A stretch of DNA of 64,000 bases from Streblospio benedicti (Eukaryota; Annelida; Polychaeta; Spionida; Spionidae), in contig CM032660.1 in NCBI GenBank assembly GCA_019095985.1, positions 33,597,556 through 33,661,555 on the forward strand, read 5' to 3'. Positions 24,020 to 36,971 of this stretch are shown piece after piece. A program made the translations under genes and the position numbers. The notes under the pieces are model-generated. The model worked only from the letters and a program-made list of their open reading frames with translations, did not search any database and was not told the DNA's origin. Within the stretch, counting starts at the first letter, position 1; the number at the start of each line of letters is the position of its first letter.

Positions 24020-26373
24020 ATGGCGGATGTGTGTTTAAGCTTTGGCATAATGATTAACTGCACTTGCAATATTATCGAACAATATGGCTCTTATGAATTT
24101 CAAACTTTTGGTTGTACCAAGATGCAAAATGACATGCTACTTGAAAGACTGGCAAGCACGTTTGCGGCGAATGCTACCCAAGAGAATTGGGACATATTTA
24201 TGGAAGGCTCAAATATGACAACACTTCCTACTCTACCAAGTATTTTACCCATCAATGTTATGGGTATGAGATATAACCATATAAAAGAATTAACAGAACC
24301 TACCCATGAGTTTCTGAAACTGGAGGCATTATTAATGAACGGCAATCAGATCGCTTCCATTGACCGATCATTCTTGTGTGCATTTCCAAATATTGAAACT
24401 TTGGACCTGTCAAACAACAGTCTGAGACACTTAGCTAAAATGTCTATTTGCACAGACGGGCGGCATATAATGCTCAACGACATGGAGTCTATGGGCTTGG
24501 ATGACAACCAAATTTCATTTATTGAGGACGGCTTCTTTTCAGCAATTCCAAACATTGTACAGATTTCTATGGCTGGTAATCATCTTACGATTTTGAAACA
24601 CAATATTTTCCTTTCTTCCTGTAACTTTCTGAGCTTTAAACAAAATAGGATATCTTACATTGATGCAGGATTCCTCTCTGTCTTTCCCAATCTTCAAGAG
24701 TTGAATCTTAACCACAATCGATTACGTCGACTTGATACTAGTTATCACAAGAATCAAACTATTACCCTCTCACATTTTTACTCATTAGATGTTGGCTGGA
24801 ATCGTATTTCGTATATTAGTCATGGATTCTTCTCCTTATTTCCAAAACTCACACGGCTGTATATTTCTCACAATTATATCCAATACATTAAAGCTGATAT
24901 GTTTTCCACGCTTGGTGAAACGGTCCATTTGGATGTTGTGAACCTAGCACACAACGAGATAGCTCACATTGATGATGAGGTTTTCACTTCAATCATGCCT
25001 CATCTAAGGCAACTTGATTTGTCATTCAACCGTCTATCTCATCTAGCCATTAAGATTAACATGGCCTCAGTTATATCTCTTCAAAATAACAGTCTCCACA
25101 CTATTGATATTGAACATCAGGAATCCGAAACCCATCCATTAATGGACCATTTCAATATAAGTAACAATCGGCTAAGGAGCCTTCCACAGCAATGGCAAAT
25201 GATTAGAGTCGACACAGATTCCTTATATTTGCATGGAAACCCGTGGTATTGTGATTGTGATCTTCGATGGATGAAATACTGGATTCTTGAGAGTGCTGAT
25301 TCCAATGAAATTAAGTCCACGATATGTGATGGTCCTATATATAACAGAGGTTCTATGTTGGTTGCATTAGGAGATTCTAGTTTCATATGTGATAGGACAA
25401 TAGTCGGACCAACCTCAGCAGTACTTGTCATTGCAATCTTGGTATTCCTCGGAGTTCTCACATATAAGTGGCGCTATCAGTGGAAGTTCTGGCTCTACAA
25501 CAAGTACGGGTTCCATCCATTTGACAAGGACGAATGTGAGAACGAAGACAAGAGATTCGACGTGTTCCTGTCCTACAGTAACAAGGAGAGTGAGTTTGCA
25601 CGAGAGCTGATGGCCGACCTGGGCCGGGCCGGCTTCTGTGTCTGCTGCCACGAACTCGACTTCCAGGTCAGAACAGCTTTGGTTTATAGTGTGCAATGTG
25701 AGAAAGTTATATACCTTTCATGAGCTAAACAGCAGTTAATTATTGTATTTATTATTCAGTTGCCCACCATAAAATTCCCACAAAGAATGTACCCAAATCT
25801 TTGATGAAATTTGACATGTGAAATGTATGTAAGGATTGGTGACTTCGACTCGAAGTTTTTAGAATTGGTGTAAGAATATCTCAATTCATGTTGATTTAAA
25901 TTCTATAGATGTATTAGAAGAAAATTCACACCAAAATATTGTTAGGAAGACCAAAAAGTACAGTTTTTCTGTCCTCTCCTTTCATGCAGGCTGGAACCTG
26001 CATTGGTGAGAACGTGGAGCGAGCGGTGCACTACAGCAAGAGGACGTTATGCATCGTGTCACGAGCGTTCATGCAGAGCACGTTCTGCATGCAGGAGTTT
26101 GTGACGGCGCGATCCTTTGACTTCTCAACTCGCAGGAACCGGCTGATCGTGGTGCTGTACGAAGATGTGCCTGAGCATGAGCTCCACGAGGAGATCCGCC
26201 TGTACATCCGCAGCTTCACCTACTTGAGGAGGGACGCCGCCTTCTTCATGGCACGTCTCATGTACGTGCTGCCCCAGGTCAGGATCGGAGACCTGGACGA
26301 CGAGCACAGGCCGCTACTCAATGACCAGCGGCTTGAACGCTACGGGGCAAACAGACAGATTCAAAGAGTATAG
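24020..26373 (+). CDS. TLR-B: intact class II Toll-like receptor, 676 aa, two exons
   Basis: Exon 1 is 24020-25666 (549 codons), exon 2 is 25990-26373 (127 codons plus stop), joined in phase 0 across GTCAGA...TGCAG. The N-terminus MADVCLSFGIMINCTC is a short hydrophobic leader; an N-cap (CNII, GCTKMQND) follows, then about a dozen LRRs (residues about 60-400), an LRRCT (NPWYCDCDLRWMKYWI to SFICDR, about 405-460), a membrane helix (about 462-481) and the TIR from residue 512: box 1 FDVFLSYS, box 2 CCHELDFQAGTCIG, and FFMARLMYVLP near box 3. Family members sense microbial or endogenous ligands and recruit MyD88-type adaptors. The BB-loop proline of classical TLRs is Ala here (DFQAG). Single LRRCT makes it a vertebrate-like (single cysteine cluster) architecture. 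It is the only locus in the array that reads through cleanly. Confidence 0.92.
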
Positions 26374-27769
26374 GTGGCAACATTTTATGTTGTAAATTAA
26401 ATTGTGTTGCAGCTGTTGTTTCATCAAAAATGGAACAGTTCTTGAGTATTTTATTTCAATAGATATCTGTGGTAGATGTACATTAATTTTACTAGATATG
26501 GAGGACTATTTCGTTTGGACATTTCGTTCATAAAACAGCTATGTTAACATATTGACAGAACTATATTACCGATTGGAAACGTTGCTTTCTGTACATAAAT
26601 GTCTATGTTTTTGTGCACTTTTTGTTCTATTGAGGAGCGCTTGGTGATCAATGTGCATATATATTTAGATAATTTTTACATGTTCACACAATTTATACGG
26701 TGAATGTACTAGATATTTTCAGGTCAGTGTAAAGTCCATTGTGATGCTTCTACAGATTTTAATTATTACATCATAATTTACAATTTATACTTAAGTAGGT
26801 GCATATAGTTGAATTGAATGAATATATGTACAAAATGAACTTTCCTCTAATCTTTCTACTGTATATGTGTCATGTATCGCTTCCTAGCATTTTTACTAAA
26901 CAAATATCACTCAATCACAAATATATTCTACTGTGCAATTTGGAATCTGTGTTAGTATCAGCACGTTTATTGTTTTCTGGAAGTTGAGAATTGTCCTTGA
27001 CTATCAATTTATAAATTGTGAACTAAGAATGATTTATAAATATACATAAATATACATAAATATACATAATATACATTGAAATTTTATTTTTTTATTTTTA
27101 TATTATATTATTAATGTTGAATGCTACTTTAATTAATCTTCTATATATTCTTTTTTCTATTTATTCTTTTTTAATCAGTTATCATTGATATCATACGGCG
27201 ATCAAAAATGAAGGGCGTTTAGAGAGACCCAATATTTTAGACCACTTTGCGCAGTTCCCCGGTAGTCTTATTACGGAGGTTGTGCTGTATACTTTTCAAA
27301 TAAACAAATGCATCTCAATACAACTAATAATGGATTATGCACCCGTGAACTGACTTAGTCAGCGTTTCATTGTAATTCTAATTGACAATTGGTCTGTAAT
27401 TGTAATTGCCATTGAAATAAAAATCAAAATATATTGGTAAAGTAAATTGACACTGCAAACGATCATATAATAATAATGTTGTACTTGAATTTGAACTTAA
27501 CTTACATTACGCAAGCTCCAATGAATGAATAAAACCACTTGATCTTTAAAAAGGTTTTGATATACATGTGTATTCAATGGGATTTATGTCTGCTTTTGGT
27601 GTTATGACGGTTCACTTACTGTGAATCGTTTCGAAAGAGGAAGCTAGGATAATCTACATTTACCTGATATAAACTGAATTTTATTTTGCCGCTTGGGAAT
27701 TAATCTAGTTTGCATTCCAACGCATACACGTGAAATAAGATATTTGTTACTTGTTTTTCTCATATTATA
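26374..27769. other. 3' flank of TLR-B and spacer to TLR-C
   Basis: The first 600 bases are shared, with divergence, by the 3' flanks of TLR-A and TLR-D (for example atggaacagttcttgag and ggtagatgtacatta). Around 27205-27285 is a pogo-like MITE relic (gagacccaatattttagacc). (ataaatatac)n short repeat at about 27035-27065. No coding exon. Confidence 0.5.
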
Positions 27770-30223
27770 ATGGCATTTCTTGGAATATGCTTTGGCTTGG
27801 TCTTCAATTGCACATGCAATTTTGGTATTTTATATTGGATTACTTATATTCTGAATATCAGTGACTGCTCCCAGTCTGAGAATACTGCCATACTGGAAGC
27901 ATTATCGGATAGATACCCTGAGAACATGACAGATATAGGATATTCATGAGTGGTTCAGCAATAGAGGCATTCCCGGAAGAATTAAGACATCTGCCTATTG
28001 AGCATTTGACTTTTACAAATACAAGCATAACACAGTTGGATAGTCTGGATTTTCGGCTAGAAAAACTAAAAAATTTGGAGTTTGCATCTAACCGCATTCA
28101 TCGCATATCTCCTGAATTTCTTTATGCACTTCCAAATCTCTTATATCTGGGATTAAAGAATAATAATTTGCATGGCTTGGAAATATTTTCTAACAAAAAT
28201 CACAGCCTCAAATTATCACATTTAGAAACACTTAATCTAGAATACAATGAGATAGGACACATTGATTACGGATTATTCTCTGTATTTCCCAATCTTACTC
28301 GTCTTTCTCTACCAAACAACAATCTTACCTGCCTTGGAACTAACATGTCGTTTTACAGAGATGCAGTACCAAAATTTGAAATATTGCAATATTTAAGTTT
28401 ACAAAGGAATAAAATATCACGCATTGGACGAGGTTTTCTCACTATGTTTCCAAATCTCAGAAGTTTGAATCTATCATCTAACGATCTTACAGAATTGAAT
28501 GCAGACATTTGGTCCACCAGCAATACAACTATTGAATTTTTACAATTAAAACATTTAGATTTTGGAAATAATCAGATTTCGCACATAAGCAAAGGGTTCT
28601 TTGCTGGTTTTCCTAATCTTCTGAACATTTATATTAAAAACAATCATCTAAGTAAATTAACAGCAGATATCTTCTTGTCCAATGGAAGATTTGTTCCATT
28701 AGAACAATTATGGTATGCAGACCTTTCTTACAATAATATTTCTTACATTGAGCCAGTTGTTTTTATAACACTGTTACCGGCAGTTACATATCTTGATCTG
28801 TCGCTCAATGATCTTTCCACTGTGGTATTGAAAATCAATAAAGGATCAGACATACGCCTCCGAAATAACCATTTGGAACATATCAAAATTGAATTTGGTC
28901 TCAAGAAAAATATCTATCCAATAGAAGAAATAGATTTGGGTCACAACTTATTAAAACGACTTCCTGAGGAAATGAAACAAATCAAAGTAACTTCTGAAAG
29001 AGCGTATCTCGATGGCAATCCCTGGTACTGTGATTGTGACAGTCTCTGGATGAAAACTTGGGTTCAACAAAATTCAAATTTGAAGGAAATAATCAAATGT
29101 GATGGTCCATTCTTCAACAAAGGTGAAGTAATGGCTACACTCGATAACTCCAGATTCATATGTGATCGAACAATAATTTGGTCCACTGCTGGAGCACTTT
29201 CTATGGTATTTTTCATTTTCCTTGGAATACTGACATACAAGTGGCGCTATCGCTGGAAGTTCTGGCTCTACAACAAGTACGGGTTCCACCCATTTGACAA
29301 GGATGAATGTGAGAACGAAGACAAGAGATTCGACGTGTTCCTGTCCTACAGTAACGAGGAGAGTGAGTTTGCACGAGAGCTGATGGCCGACCTGGGCCGG
29401 GCCGGCTTCTGTGTCTGCTGCCACGAACTCGACTTCCGGGTGAGAACAGCTTTGGTTTATAGTATATCAAAATGAGATAGTTATATTCTTTTATGTTTTA
29501 TCTCTATGTTGTAAGGGATTGATTTCCCCAAAGTAACTACTAGAAAGCTAATCAGTTATGCAATATCTAAGAGCTAATGAGCTATGTATAGCGTCAAAGT
29601 AAATCTTTTGAATCATATGTAAATTATCTAGAAGTTAGAGATTTCAGTGAAGTACTACATAACAGTTCAATATATTTGACATGTTTAAATTATAGATTTG
29701 CTTGAAGCATATATATGTATCATTTCATGCCCAATAATGAATTATCATCAGAGATGTTTTTGAAGAACCTTTACATTCAAACCATTTACATTTGAGTTTT
29801 ATCCAGACTGAATACTATAGTGCGATCCTTTCCTTTCAGGCTGGAACCTCCATCGGTGAGAACGTGGAGCGAGCGGTGCACTACAGCAAGAGGACATTGT
29901 GCATCGTGTCGCGAGCGTTCATGCAGAGCAGGTGCTGCATGCAGGAGTTTGTGACAGCTCGCTCCTTCGACTTCACCCACCGGAAGAACCGGCTGATCAT
30001 GGTGCTGTACGAGGACGTACCTCAGCAAGAGCTCCACGAGGAGATCCGCCTCTACATGAGCAGCTTCACCTACCTGAGGAGGGACGCCGCCTTCTTCATG
30101 GCACGTCTCATGTACGTGCTGCCCCAGGTCAGGATCGGAGACCTGGATGACGAGCACAGGCCGCTGCTCAGTGACCAGCGGCGGGAGGGATACGGGGCAG
30201 ATAGGCACGCCCAGGTGGTGTGA
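27770..30223 (+). CDS. TLR-C: class I Toll-like receptor with one frame break near the N-terminus
   Basis: ATG at 27770 begins MAFLGICFGLVFNCTCNF, a leader matching TLR-D, and continues 59 codons to TGA at 27947. Relative to TLR-D there is a net 7-base loss just before, so the rest of the receptor continues in the next frame from 27946. Exon 1 then runs to 29439 (498 codons): about 13 LRRs, LRRCT NPWYCDCDSLWMKTWV, membrane helix (AGALSMVFFIFLGILTYKW) and FDVFLSYSNEESEF to CCHELDFR. Exon 2 is 29840-30223 after ttcag, encoding AGTSIGENVERAVHYSKR to RHAQVV. The residue before the junction is Arg, where the other loci have Gln. Without the leader the open part would not be secreted, so this allele is probably non-functional unless the break is an assembly error. 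Confidence 0.8.
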
Positions 30224-31534
30224 TAGCTTTTAAACTTGTCTAAATGTAACATATTGCTGAATTCATTGGGATGGTATATTTAATGGCTTGAAAATTACAA
30301 TATACAAATCTCCATTATGGAAAATGATGGAAACCATTCCATATATTATGTATTTTATGTGTTGAGGTTGTCTTATTCAATTTTTATTGTACACAGTGAA
30401 GTGTTGGTGATCAACATGCATACAATGTACATGTAGCAATTCAGAAATATTGTGCACCTATCTTATTAGGTAATGGCAGTTGATTGTTGAAATATCTCTA
30501 AAATCCTTTATACATTCATGTCATTCATCACTTCCTAGTACACCATCTACAAAATATTTACTCAATTATAATTATATACTACCTTACAATTTGGAACGCA
30601 TGTTAATACCAGAGATACATATTAGTTCATTTAGGCTGAGAATTGGTTTGTAAATGTACAGTACATGTACATGTACATACATGAAGCTTCAATATCATAT
30701 TAAATATTCTGCAAGGTTAATTACATATATCCTATGTGTAAGTTCTTACAGGTTGTCTTGGATATCAAACCAAGAAGGGATTACCTTTTACATTTATGGT
30801 ATGTTTTTATCTTTTCATTGTAGTGATATGTGTACAATCATTACTCAAGATATAGAATAGATAATTTAGAAAAACAGATAGCGTATTTAGAACAATTAGA
30901 TATACCCTTATCCAAGCAATGATTGCACTTTTGCTTGATGGAAAAGAATTTGAACATCGATTTTATAATTGTATATGTGAAACACGTTTGGGTGTTTTTG
31001 ATTTGTCATGTTAGTAGAAACATCCAAATGAATATAGGTTTAGCCTTTAATCTCAGATGTTATGTTAGGAGTCCCGGGATTCAAGAAGCGTCTAGACATG
31101 CTATATATAATAAACTGCTTAATTTTGTATGGAAACTATTTTATCTCTGAATGTAAACCTATGTATAAGATAGCAAATACTAGTTCTACAGACATTCATA
31201 GTTATGTAGCATATCATATACTTTTTTGGAAAAAAGTGTTCGATGTGTTTACACATTGTACGAAAATGAACTTTATTTGTCCATCAATGTATTATCTATA
31301 TGTTTTACTTTTCCCCCATGCCGTTCATTTTTATTTAGTAAGTGTAGGGTATGGTATTTTACATATTCTTTATTATTGTGTATAGTGATTCAATTATTTT
31401 AATGTATTTATCTGCGTTCTGAGACCCACTGCTTCATACCACACAACAGAAATCAACTGGACATATTGTGTATAGATTTAGTTTCCAACCAAATAAAAGA
31501 AAAATTATAATAGTTTTGCGCTAGAGCAATAAAC

Positions 31535-31760
31535 AAATATGTATTTTATTCCATAAAACAGGTGCATGTTGAACATATAAGCCCAACTGCAATCGGTACT
31601 TCAAAGCAAAGTAATTAAACTATGATTTACCTGTACTAAATTATGTACAATGTAATAAATTTATAGACAAATATTTATTTTCCACCTTCATAAAAGCAAC
31701 TGCATGTTCAATCTATAAAGACCAACTGCCAACATTACTTCATTATAAATTGATTTACAT
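31535..31760. repeat. Diverged tandem duplication
   Basis: acaaatatgtattttattcc ... gcatgttgaacatataagcccaactgc (from 31535) is repeated at 31672-31745 as acaaatatttattttccacc ... gcatgttcaatctataaagaccaactgc. Two copies about 137 bp apart; function unknown. Confidence 0.55.
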
Positions 31761-31894
31761 TTAATAAATAACTTCAGCATTTTTCTTCATACATTTCTCA
31801 TGTAATGTAATGCTCTTCACATGTGTGTCACGGTTTGATCATGTCTCGATTTGGTGACGGGCTCTTTAGCATGTACTGTACAAGTCAAACGAAA

Positions 31895-32145
31895 AAAAAC
31901 AACCCCCAGCTTCCAAGCAATGTTCCTTCCCATTTAGAAGAAACTAGCCACTGAAAGAGGACATTATCAGTCTTGATTGTAGGTTGAACAAACCCTGGAT
32001 ACAATTCACAAGACCTATGCACCAATTGCCTTGCAGTGTCTCAATCTGCAAACAACCCGGAAATTGGCCAAATCGCTCTTCAAAAGCGCATATCCCACAA
32101 TGCAAATCTGCTTCTCTTCATTTCCGTACGGTGACCTTGAGAGTC
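31895..32145. repeat. Inverted repeat, left copy (partner 35549-35800)
   Basis: The complement of this block matches 35549-35800 with roughly 75-80% identity by eye; best shared words are gcgcttttgaagagcgattt and ggccaatttccgggt. The two copies flank the centre of the array, each 1.2-1.7 kb beyond the stop codon of the nearest convergent TLR (C and D). Confidence 0.7.
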
Positions 32146-32604
32146 CGGCACAATAAGAAACAGTTTAGTAGTGAGAAAGAAGGCAAGCACGTTATCATAG
32201 GTTCCTTTATGTGCTGTACTAGGGTATTTTTGGTTCAATACAGTTCACAGCAGAAATGCATTCTCATCCTCGAGTTGTGTGTCGGTGAGATGACTTTGAC
32301 ACTGACTGTTGCAAGCAATGCTAAATCTCACAGGCACAATTAAGAGACAGTTTGATAGTGAGCCACTTCTGGTTACGGGCCACTCTCAGCCTTATGCTAG
32401 TGTCACAAAATCCCAACTATTGCAGCCGAATCAGTCCTGGCTTTGTAGCCTTTGAAAATGAGCACATTGACTCGTGAGAGATGCGCTTTAACAAAGAAGA
32501 ATAGTCCACCCAAACGCAATCCCTCCATGGATTGTCATCCTTCATAACTTTACATTTTACAAGTCAACAAGATTTGTGACATATGGTATGCAGCATGTGA
32601 TCGC

Positions 32605-33010
32605 ATTTTCCTTGTTTCCTGTTCTATTGCTGCTGCTTTATAATCAAAAATAAAATCTAATTCATGTTGGTCCAAATTTATTTATACATGTTTCAACACC
32701 TCCAGTGCATGTCCTTTTAAATTTAAATTAAAAAATTTCAAATACCAGTTCCAAAACATAGAATATTACAAAACCGAACAACGATGCCAATCAAATTTTA
32801 AACGCTATACCAAAATATCATATCATACCAAATTATACCAATAGACGCCCACTACTCCTTGCTCTGAGAGACACATCTTCATCACACATACACCCATTTC
32901 CTACTCAAATCAATCATCCCTGCTTCCATTCCACAAAATTTGGACCAACATGAATTAGATTTTATTTTTGATTATAAAGCAGCAGAAATAGAACAGAAAA
33001 CAAGGAAAAT
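32605..33010. repeat. Foldback element with 75-bp inverted arms
   Basis: Arms 32605-32679 and 32936-33010 are near-identical inverted copies (gctgctttataatcaaaaat; aattcatgttggtccaaatt), about 260 bp apart. The very low divergence of the arms compared with other repeats here suggests a recent insertion or arm homogenisation. No coding capacity; probably a non-autonomous DNA transposon. Confidence 0.75.
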
Positions 33011-33903
33011 TTTACAAGTCATTCCAATTTAAACCAAATATGATAAACATTTGGAAGGAAGTGCATACCATTTTAATTTAAAAAAAAATAAAACACAAAA
33101 AAGTAGTCCACCTTGCACGTGGCCGGTGCGTGTATACAGTAAACACCACCACGTGTAGCGGGACAAAGGCCAGGCCACGTGATCGAGAGCCACTTATGGG
33201 CCAATTGCGGCACCGGAACAAGATGTATGGGGGCTGCTGCAGCTCGGGTCAGACTGTCCCGATTATTGAAGAAGTATCAGTGAGGGCGTTGAAAGATTTT
33301 GTTAATTGGGTTCTAGTGTCTTGACACAGATGTGTTTTGAAAGATAGGACCTTGTAGCCTGCTGTGCATGCATTCTCATCTTCTACCGCACACGCATGTC
33401 AAGCATTTGGGGATGGAAATTCGTGACTGTCAGACTGGGGCTTTAAAAACTTTGATTTTTTAGGTATTATTACACTACAATAAGTATAATCTACGGAGTG
33501 TTGGAGCATATAATCGGATTTACGCGTGTTATTGTAAATGATCGATCACTCTCATAAGTCAACATTTTGGAGAGTCCAAATGCGTACGTAACCTCTTCAA
33601 AATTGAAATTCAAATTCGGCTTAAGGACACATTGGCAGATCCAGGTGTTTGGAAAAGGAGGGCACGTAAGGTAAAGGGGGCGCACTTACGGGATTTCATG
33701 AAAAACCCTATGAAAATCGTAAGGTCACACAACAAACCCTATGAAAATAAAGTATTTTGGTGGGAAAAAGGGGTGGGGCCGCGGTCCCTATGGGACATTT
33801 GCCCCAATTGACTAATTGACCAACACCCTTGGCCGCGGCCACCAATTGACATTGACCAGGAAACATTGAACAGGGCCCTGCAATCGGCGTAAATCAATTT
33901 GTG

Positions 33904-33926
33904 CGGCGGCGGCGGCGGCGGCGGCG
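33904..33926. repeat. CGG trinucleotide run
   Basis: (CGG)n of about eight uninterrupted units in otherwise AT-rich spacer. Confidence 0.85.
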
Positions 33927-35548
33927 ATCTTTTGTCCAGGTTCGTGTTAAAGGGACAAGGAAGTTTACTGTAAGTCTAATGAAATGAAATGGGTTTTTTC
34001 TAGTGCTTTAAAAACGAAACATTATGAAATAATTATAATGTTTGCATTATGACTCCACACTCTTGCGAAAGAAAAGAAGTTGTTGCTATCGAAATATTGA
34101 GAATGTGTTAAATAGTAAAAGTGTGATAGCTGTTGATATGAATAAATAAACGTGTCATAAACATTATCATTTTTGAACACTATGGAACTCGTGAGTTCTA
34201 TTTAACAATAGCTAGCTAATTCATGGTTTGTACCACCTTACTGGAGGGGGCACTGATCCAACACGCGAAATAATGATTGATTGCCACGAACATTATTAAT
34301 TGGTGTTCAATTTTCAATTAAGCCCACCTCGAAAGCTTTCCGTCCTTTGTCCGTGTTGGTCCGTCTGCTGCCGTGACGGTGGTGTGACATCAGTGGTGGC
34401 CAGGATGTTGTTGTAGATGGTGGGAAGGTCTAGGAGACAAACGTTTTGGTTGAGGTGATAGCTGACCAAGTATGTAAGCTGGGCTTTACAAAGATAACGG
34501 GTTCAGCCGTGTAACCTTTTTAACAGCTCATTGCTTGGATGATGGTATAATTAAAGTCTAGCAATCTTGCAGTCGTAAGATCGAGTTCTACGAAAGCTTG
34601 ATGTAGTAAATGGGGAACTTAGGGTTTTAAGATCTGTCTTCCGTTATGTATATAGTTGTAGTAATATGCTGGGTAGAAAGGTGTGTGTATGTGAGTGAAA
34701 AGACAGACACATAATTTCACAAGCATTTGTAAACACATTGTTGCATGGGTACTGACATCAACTTATTACGTTTACATAACTTCAGGTTAATGAAAAAAAA
34801 AAACATGTTAAAACAATTTCCGGTAGATAGAGCCTGACGAATTTAGGATAAGCTTTCAAAACAAGTGGCACTAAATTGTGTATTCATGGTGACAATAGCA
34901 TCATACATGACGTCTAAGTCAAAATGGCTTGTGTTCTAAAAACATCCTGCAGGCACGTGTGCTATCAATGTTGACATTGTTGGCTATTTATGAGTTCAAA
35001 CCATTAACAGTGGAACAAAACAGTTGTAATAGCCACCAATTACAATGAGTATGTTCACATTGGCTAGTTTGAGAGTAGAGCAGATAATTATAATGGAACA
35101 GTCGTACAAATGATAACAGTATGACACTTGGCGCATATATATTTGTTCATCGCTCTTTATTCTTTTGTTCGAGTCGATTTTTTTTCAAATGGGCACCTAT
35201 ATCCAAGATGGCTGCCTATGTTGCACAACACCCTTGATATATCTTTACTTGTATATATATATATATATATTGGTACAGTTTTCCTACTTCAAGTATGCAT
35301 TGCAATAATTTAGGTGGAACAAGTTCCCTAAACGCGCTAGTCTAAAACAATGATGCGACCGCCTGTTGAAGTTTATGGTGGTCATTTTTATGTTATGTAA
35401 ATGTGGTTGCTTCATCACATTCTGTGTGGTATATATTATATATAGCTCTACGGTTAAATAATCAGGACCTTATGACACTAACATGAGACTGAGAATGTAA
35501 GATGGGATCACTATTAAACTTCCACCTAATTTTGCCTTGGGTTTCAAT

Positions 35549-35800
35549 GCTTCAAGGTCACTCCATGGAAATGGGGGGAAACAGATTTACATTGAGAGAT
35601 CTGCGCTTTTGAAGAGCGATTTGGCCAATTTCCGGGTCGTTTGCAAATTGAGACATGGCCATGCGATTGGTGCGCACGGTCATGTGGATTGTATCAAGGG
35701 TTTGCTCAAACTATACACGCATGAATCTCAATATGCTTTTTCGGTAACTAGTGCATGTACCATTTGGATGGGAAAGTACGTTGCTTGGAGGTTGGGGTTG
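35549..35800. repeat. Inverted repeat, right copy (partner 31895-32145)
   Basis: See the left copy. A plus-strand reading frame (35537-35851) crosses this block, but the partner copy does not keep the frame open, so coding is doubtful. Confidence 0.7.
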
Positions 35801-36971
35801 TGCCGTATATTACTAAGTAGGCCTACATATGACCAATGTGTGAACAAGTAATTGTCATTAGAAATGTGTATAAAAATTCATGAATGAATATACTAAATTT
35901 GTCGTTTTTATATTAGGTAAACAACCTTGCATATTGTGTTTTACAGATTGAACTTATACTTGTTTTTAAGAAGATCGAAAATAAACTCTTTTCTATGTAT
36001 TTATTGCAACAATATCCACATTGTTTTACTTTGACCTAGCAAAAGATTATATTTACACACTGCATGTGTGGTTAGTAAATAACTTAAATAACATATTGTG
36101 GCATTTATGGAAAAAAATGCTATACTACACTCAATATATTTACATTTTTACACATTTATATACAAACCTGAAGTCCTTTCTCAGTATGATATGAAGATCA
36201 ACCATTTAGAAATTACAAGTTCAATAAATGATGGTAGCATTTAATATTACTAATTCATATGATATAAAAACTAAAATGTTAATATATATACAAAGAATTG
36301 TCTTCTGGTTGTTGATTATAAATTAGCTGCCAAAATCAATTTTCAGCCTCTGGAAAATAATATATGTCCGCTATTAACAAAAGCTCCAAATTGTGAAGTA
36401 AAAGATATTTGCGATTGAGATGTATTTTGTAAATAAAAACACTAGTGCTACATAGTATGTAGGACCATTAAATACTGTTCATTTTCCATAGACATTCGAT
36501 CGAATCACCACATTTACCCGATGAAATACAAGGTTACTACTGCATAGGTCATAATAATTGATATATGTAGAAGCATCAAAATGTCTTGTACACAAAACTT
36601 GTATTGTAATAAATTGTGTCAAAAGGTTTCTGTTTGCTAAATATATGTATATGCATTCTGATCACCATCACTTCGTCTATCAGCATGAAAACTGTAGAAC
36701 ATAAACAACCGTCTAGAATGGAACACTTTGAAGCCGTCCCAGAAAAGGAGTTCTGTAAATATGTTCATGTTGCTGTTTTTAAAAGGAAACTATTAAATAT
36801 CCAAATGGAAAAGTCCTCCATTGTAGAGTAAATTTACATGTACATTACATGCATATTAATTGAAATTAAAGTCTCAAGAACTGTTCCAAAATGAAATATT
36901 AACCACTAGTATATAGTATTGAGATACTGTAGTCCTGTCCCCTACACCACCTGGATGTGCCTATTCGCCCC

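Larger units (their letters stand above)
30224..36971. other. Centre of the TLR array: convergent spacer between TLR-C and TLR-D
   Basis: No coding exon is supported; longer open frames (for example 31062-31385) have no domain, splice signals or relatives in the window. It contains the 3' flanks of C and D, a diverged tandem duplication (31535-31760), the inverted pair 31895-32145 / 35549-35800, a foldback element (32605-33010), a CGG run (33904-33926), a partial 'ggcagatccagg' MITE (33634 to about 33790), three CACGTG motifs at 33117-33180, and a TA run at about 35257-35271. Confidence 0.5.

Noticed and set aside
31062-31385. 107-codon hydrophobic frame downstream of TLR-C
   Set aside because: AT-rich chance frame; residues follow base composition and it lies in the 3' flank.
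35537-35851. 104-codon plus-strand frame
   Set aside because: Lies in an inverted repeat whose other copy does not keep the frame; no recognisable domain.
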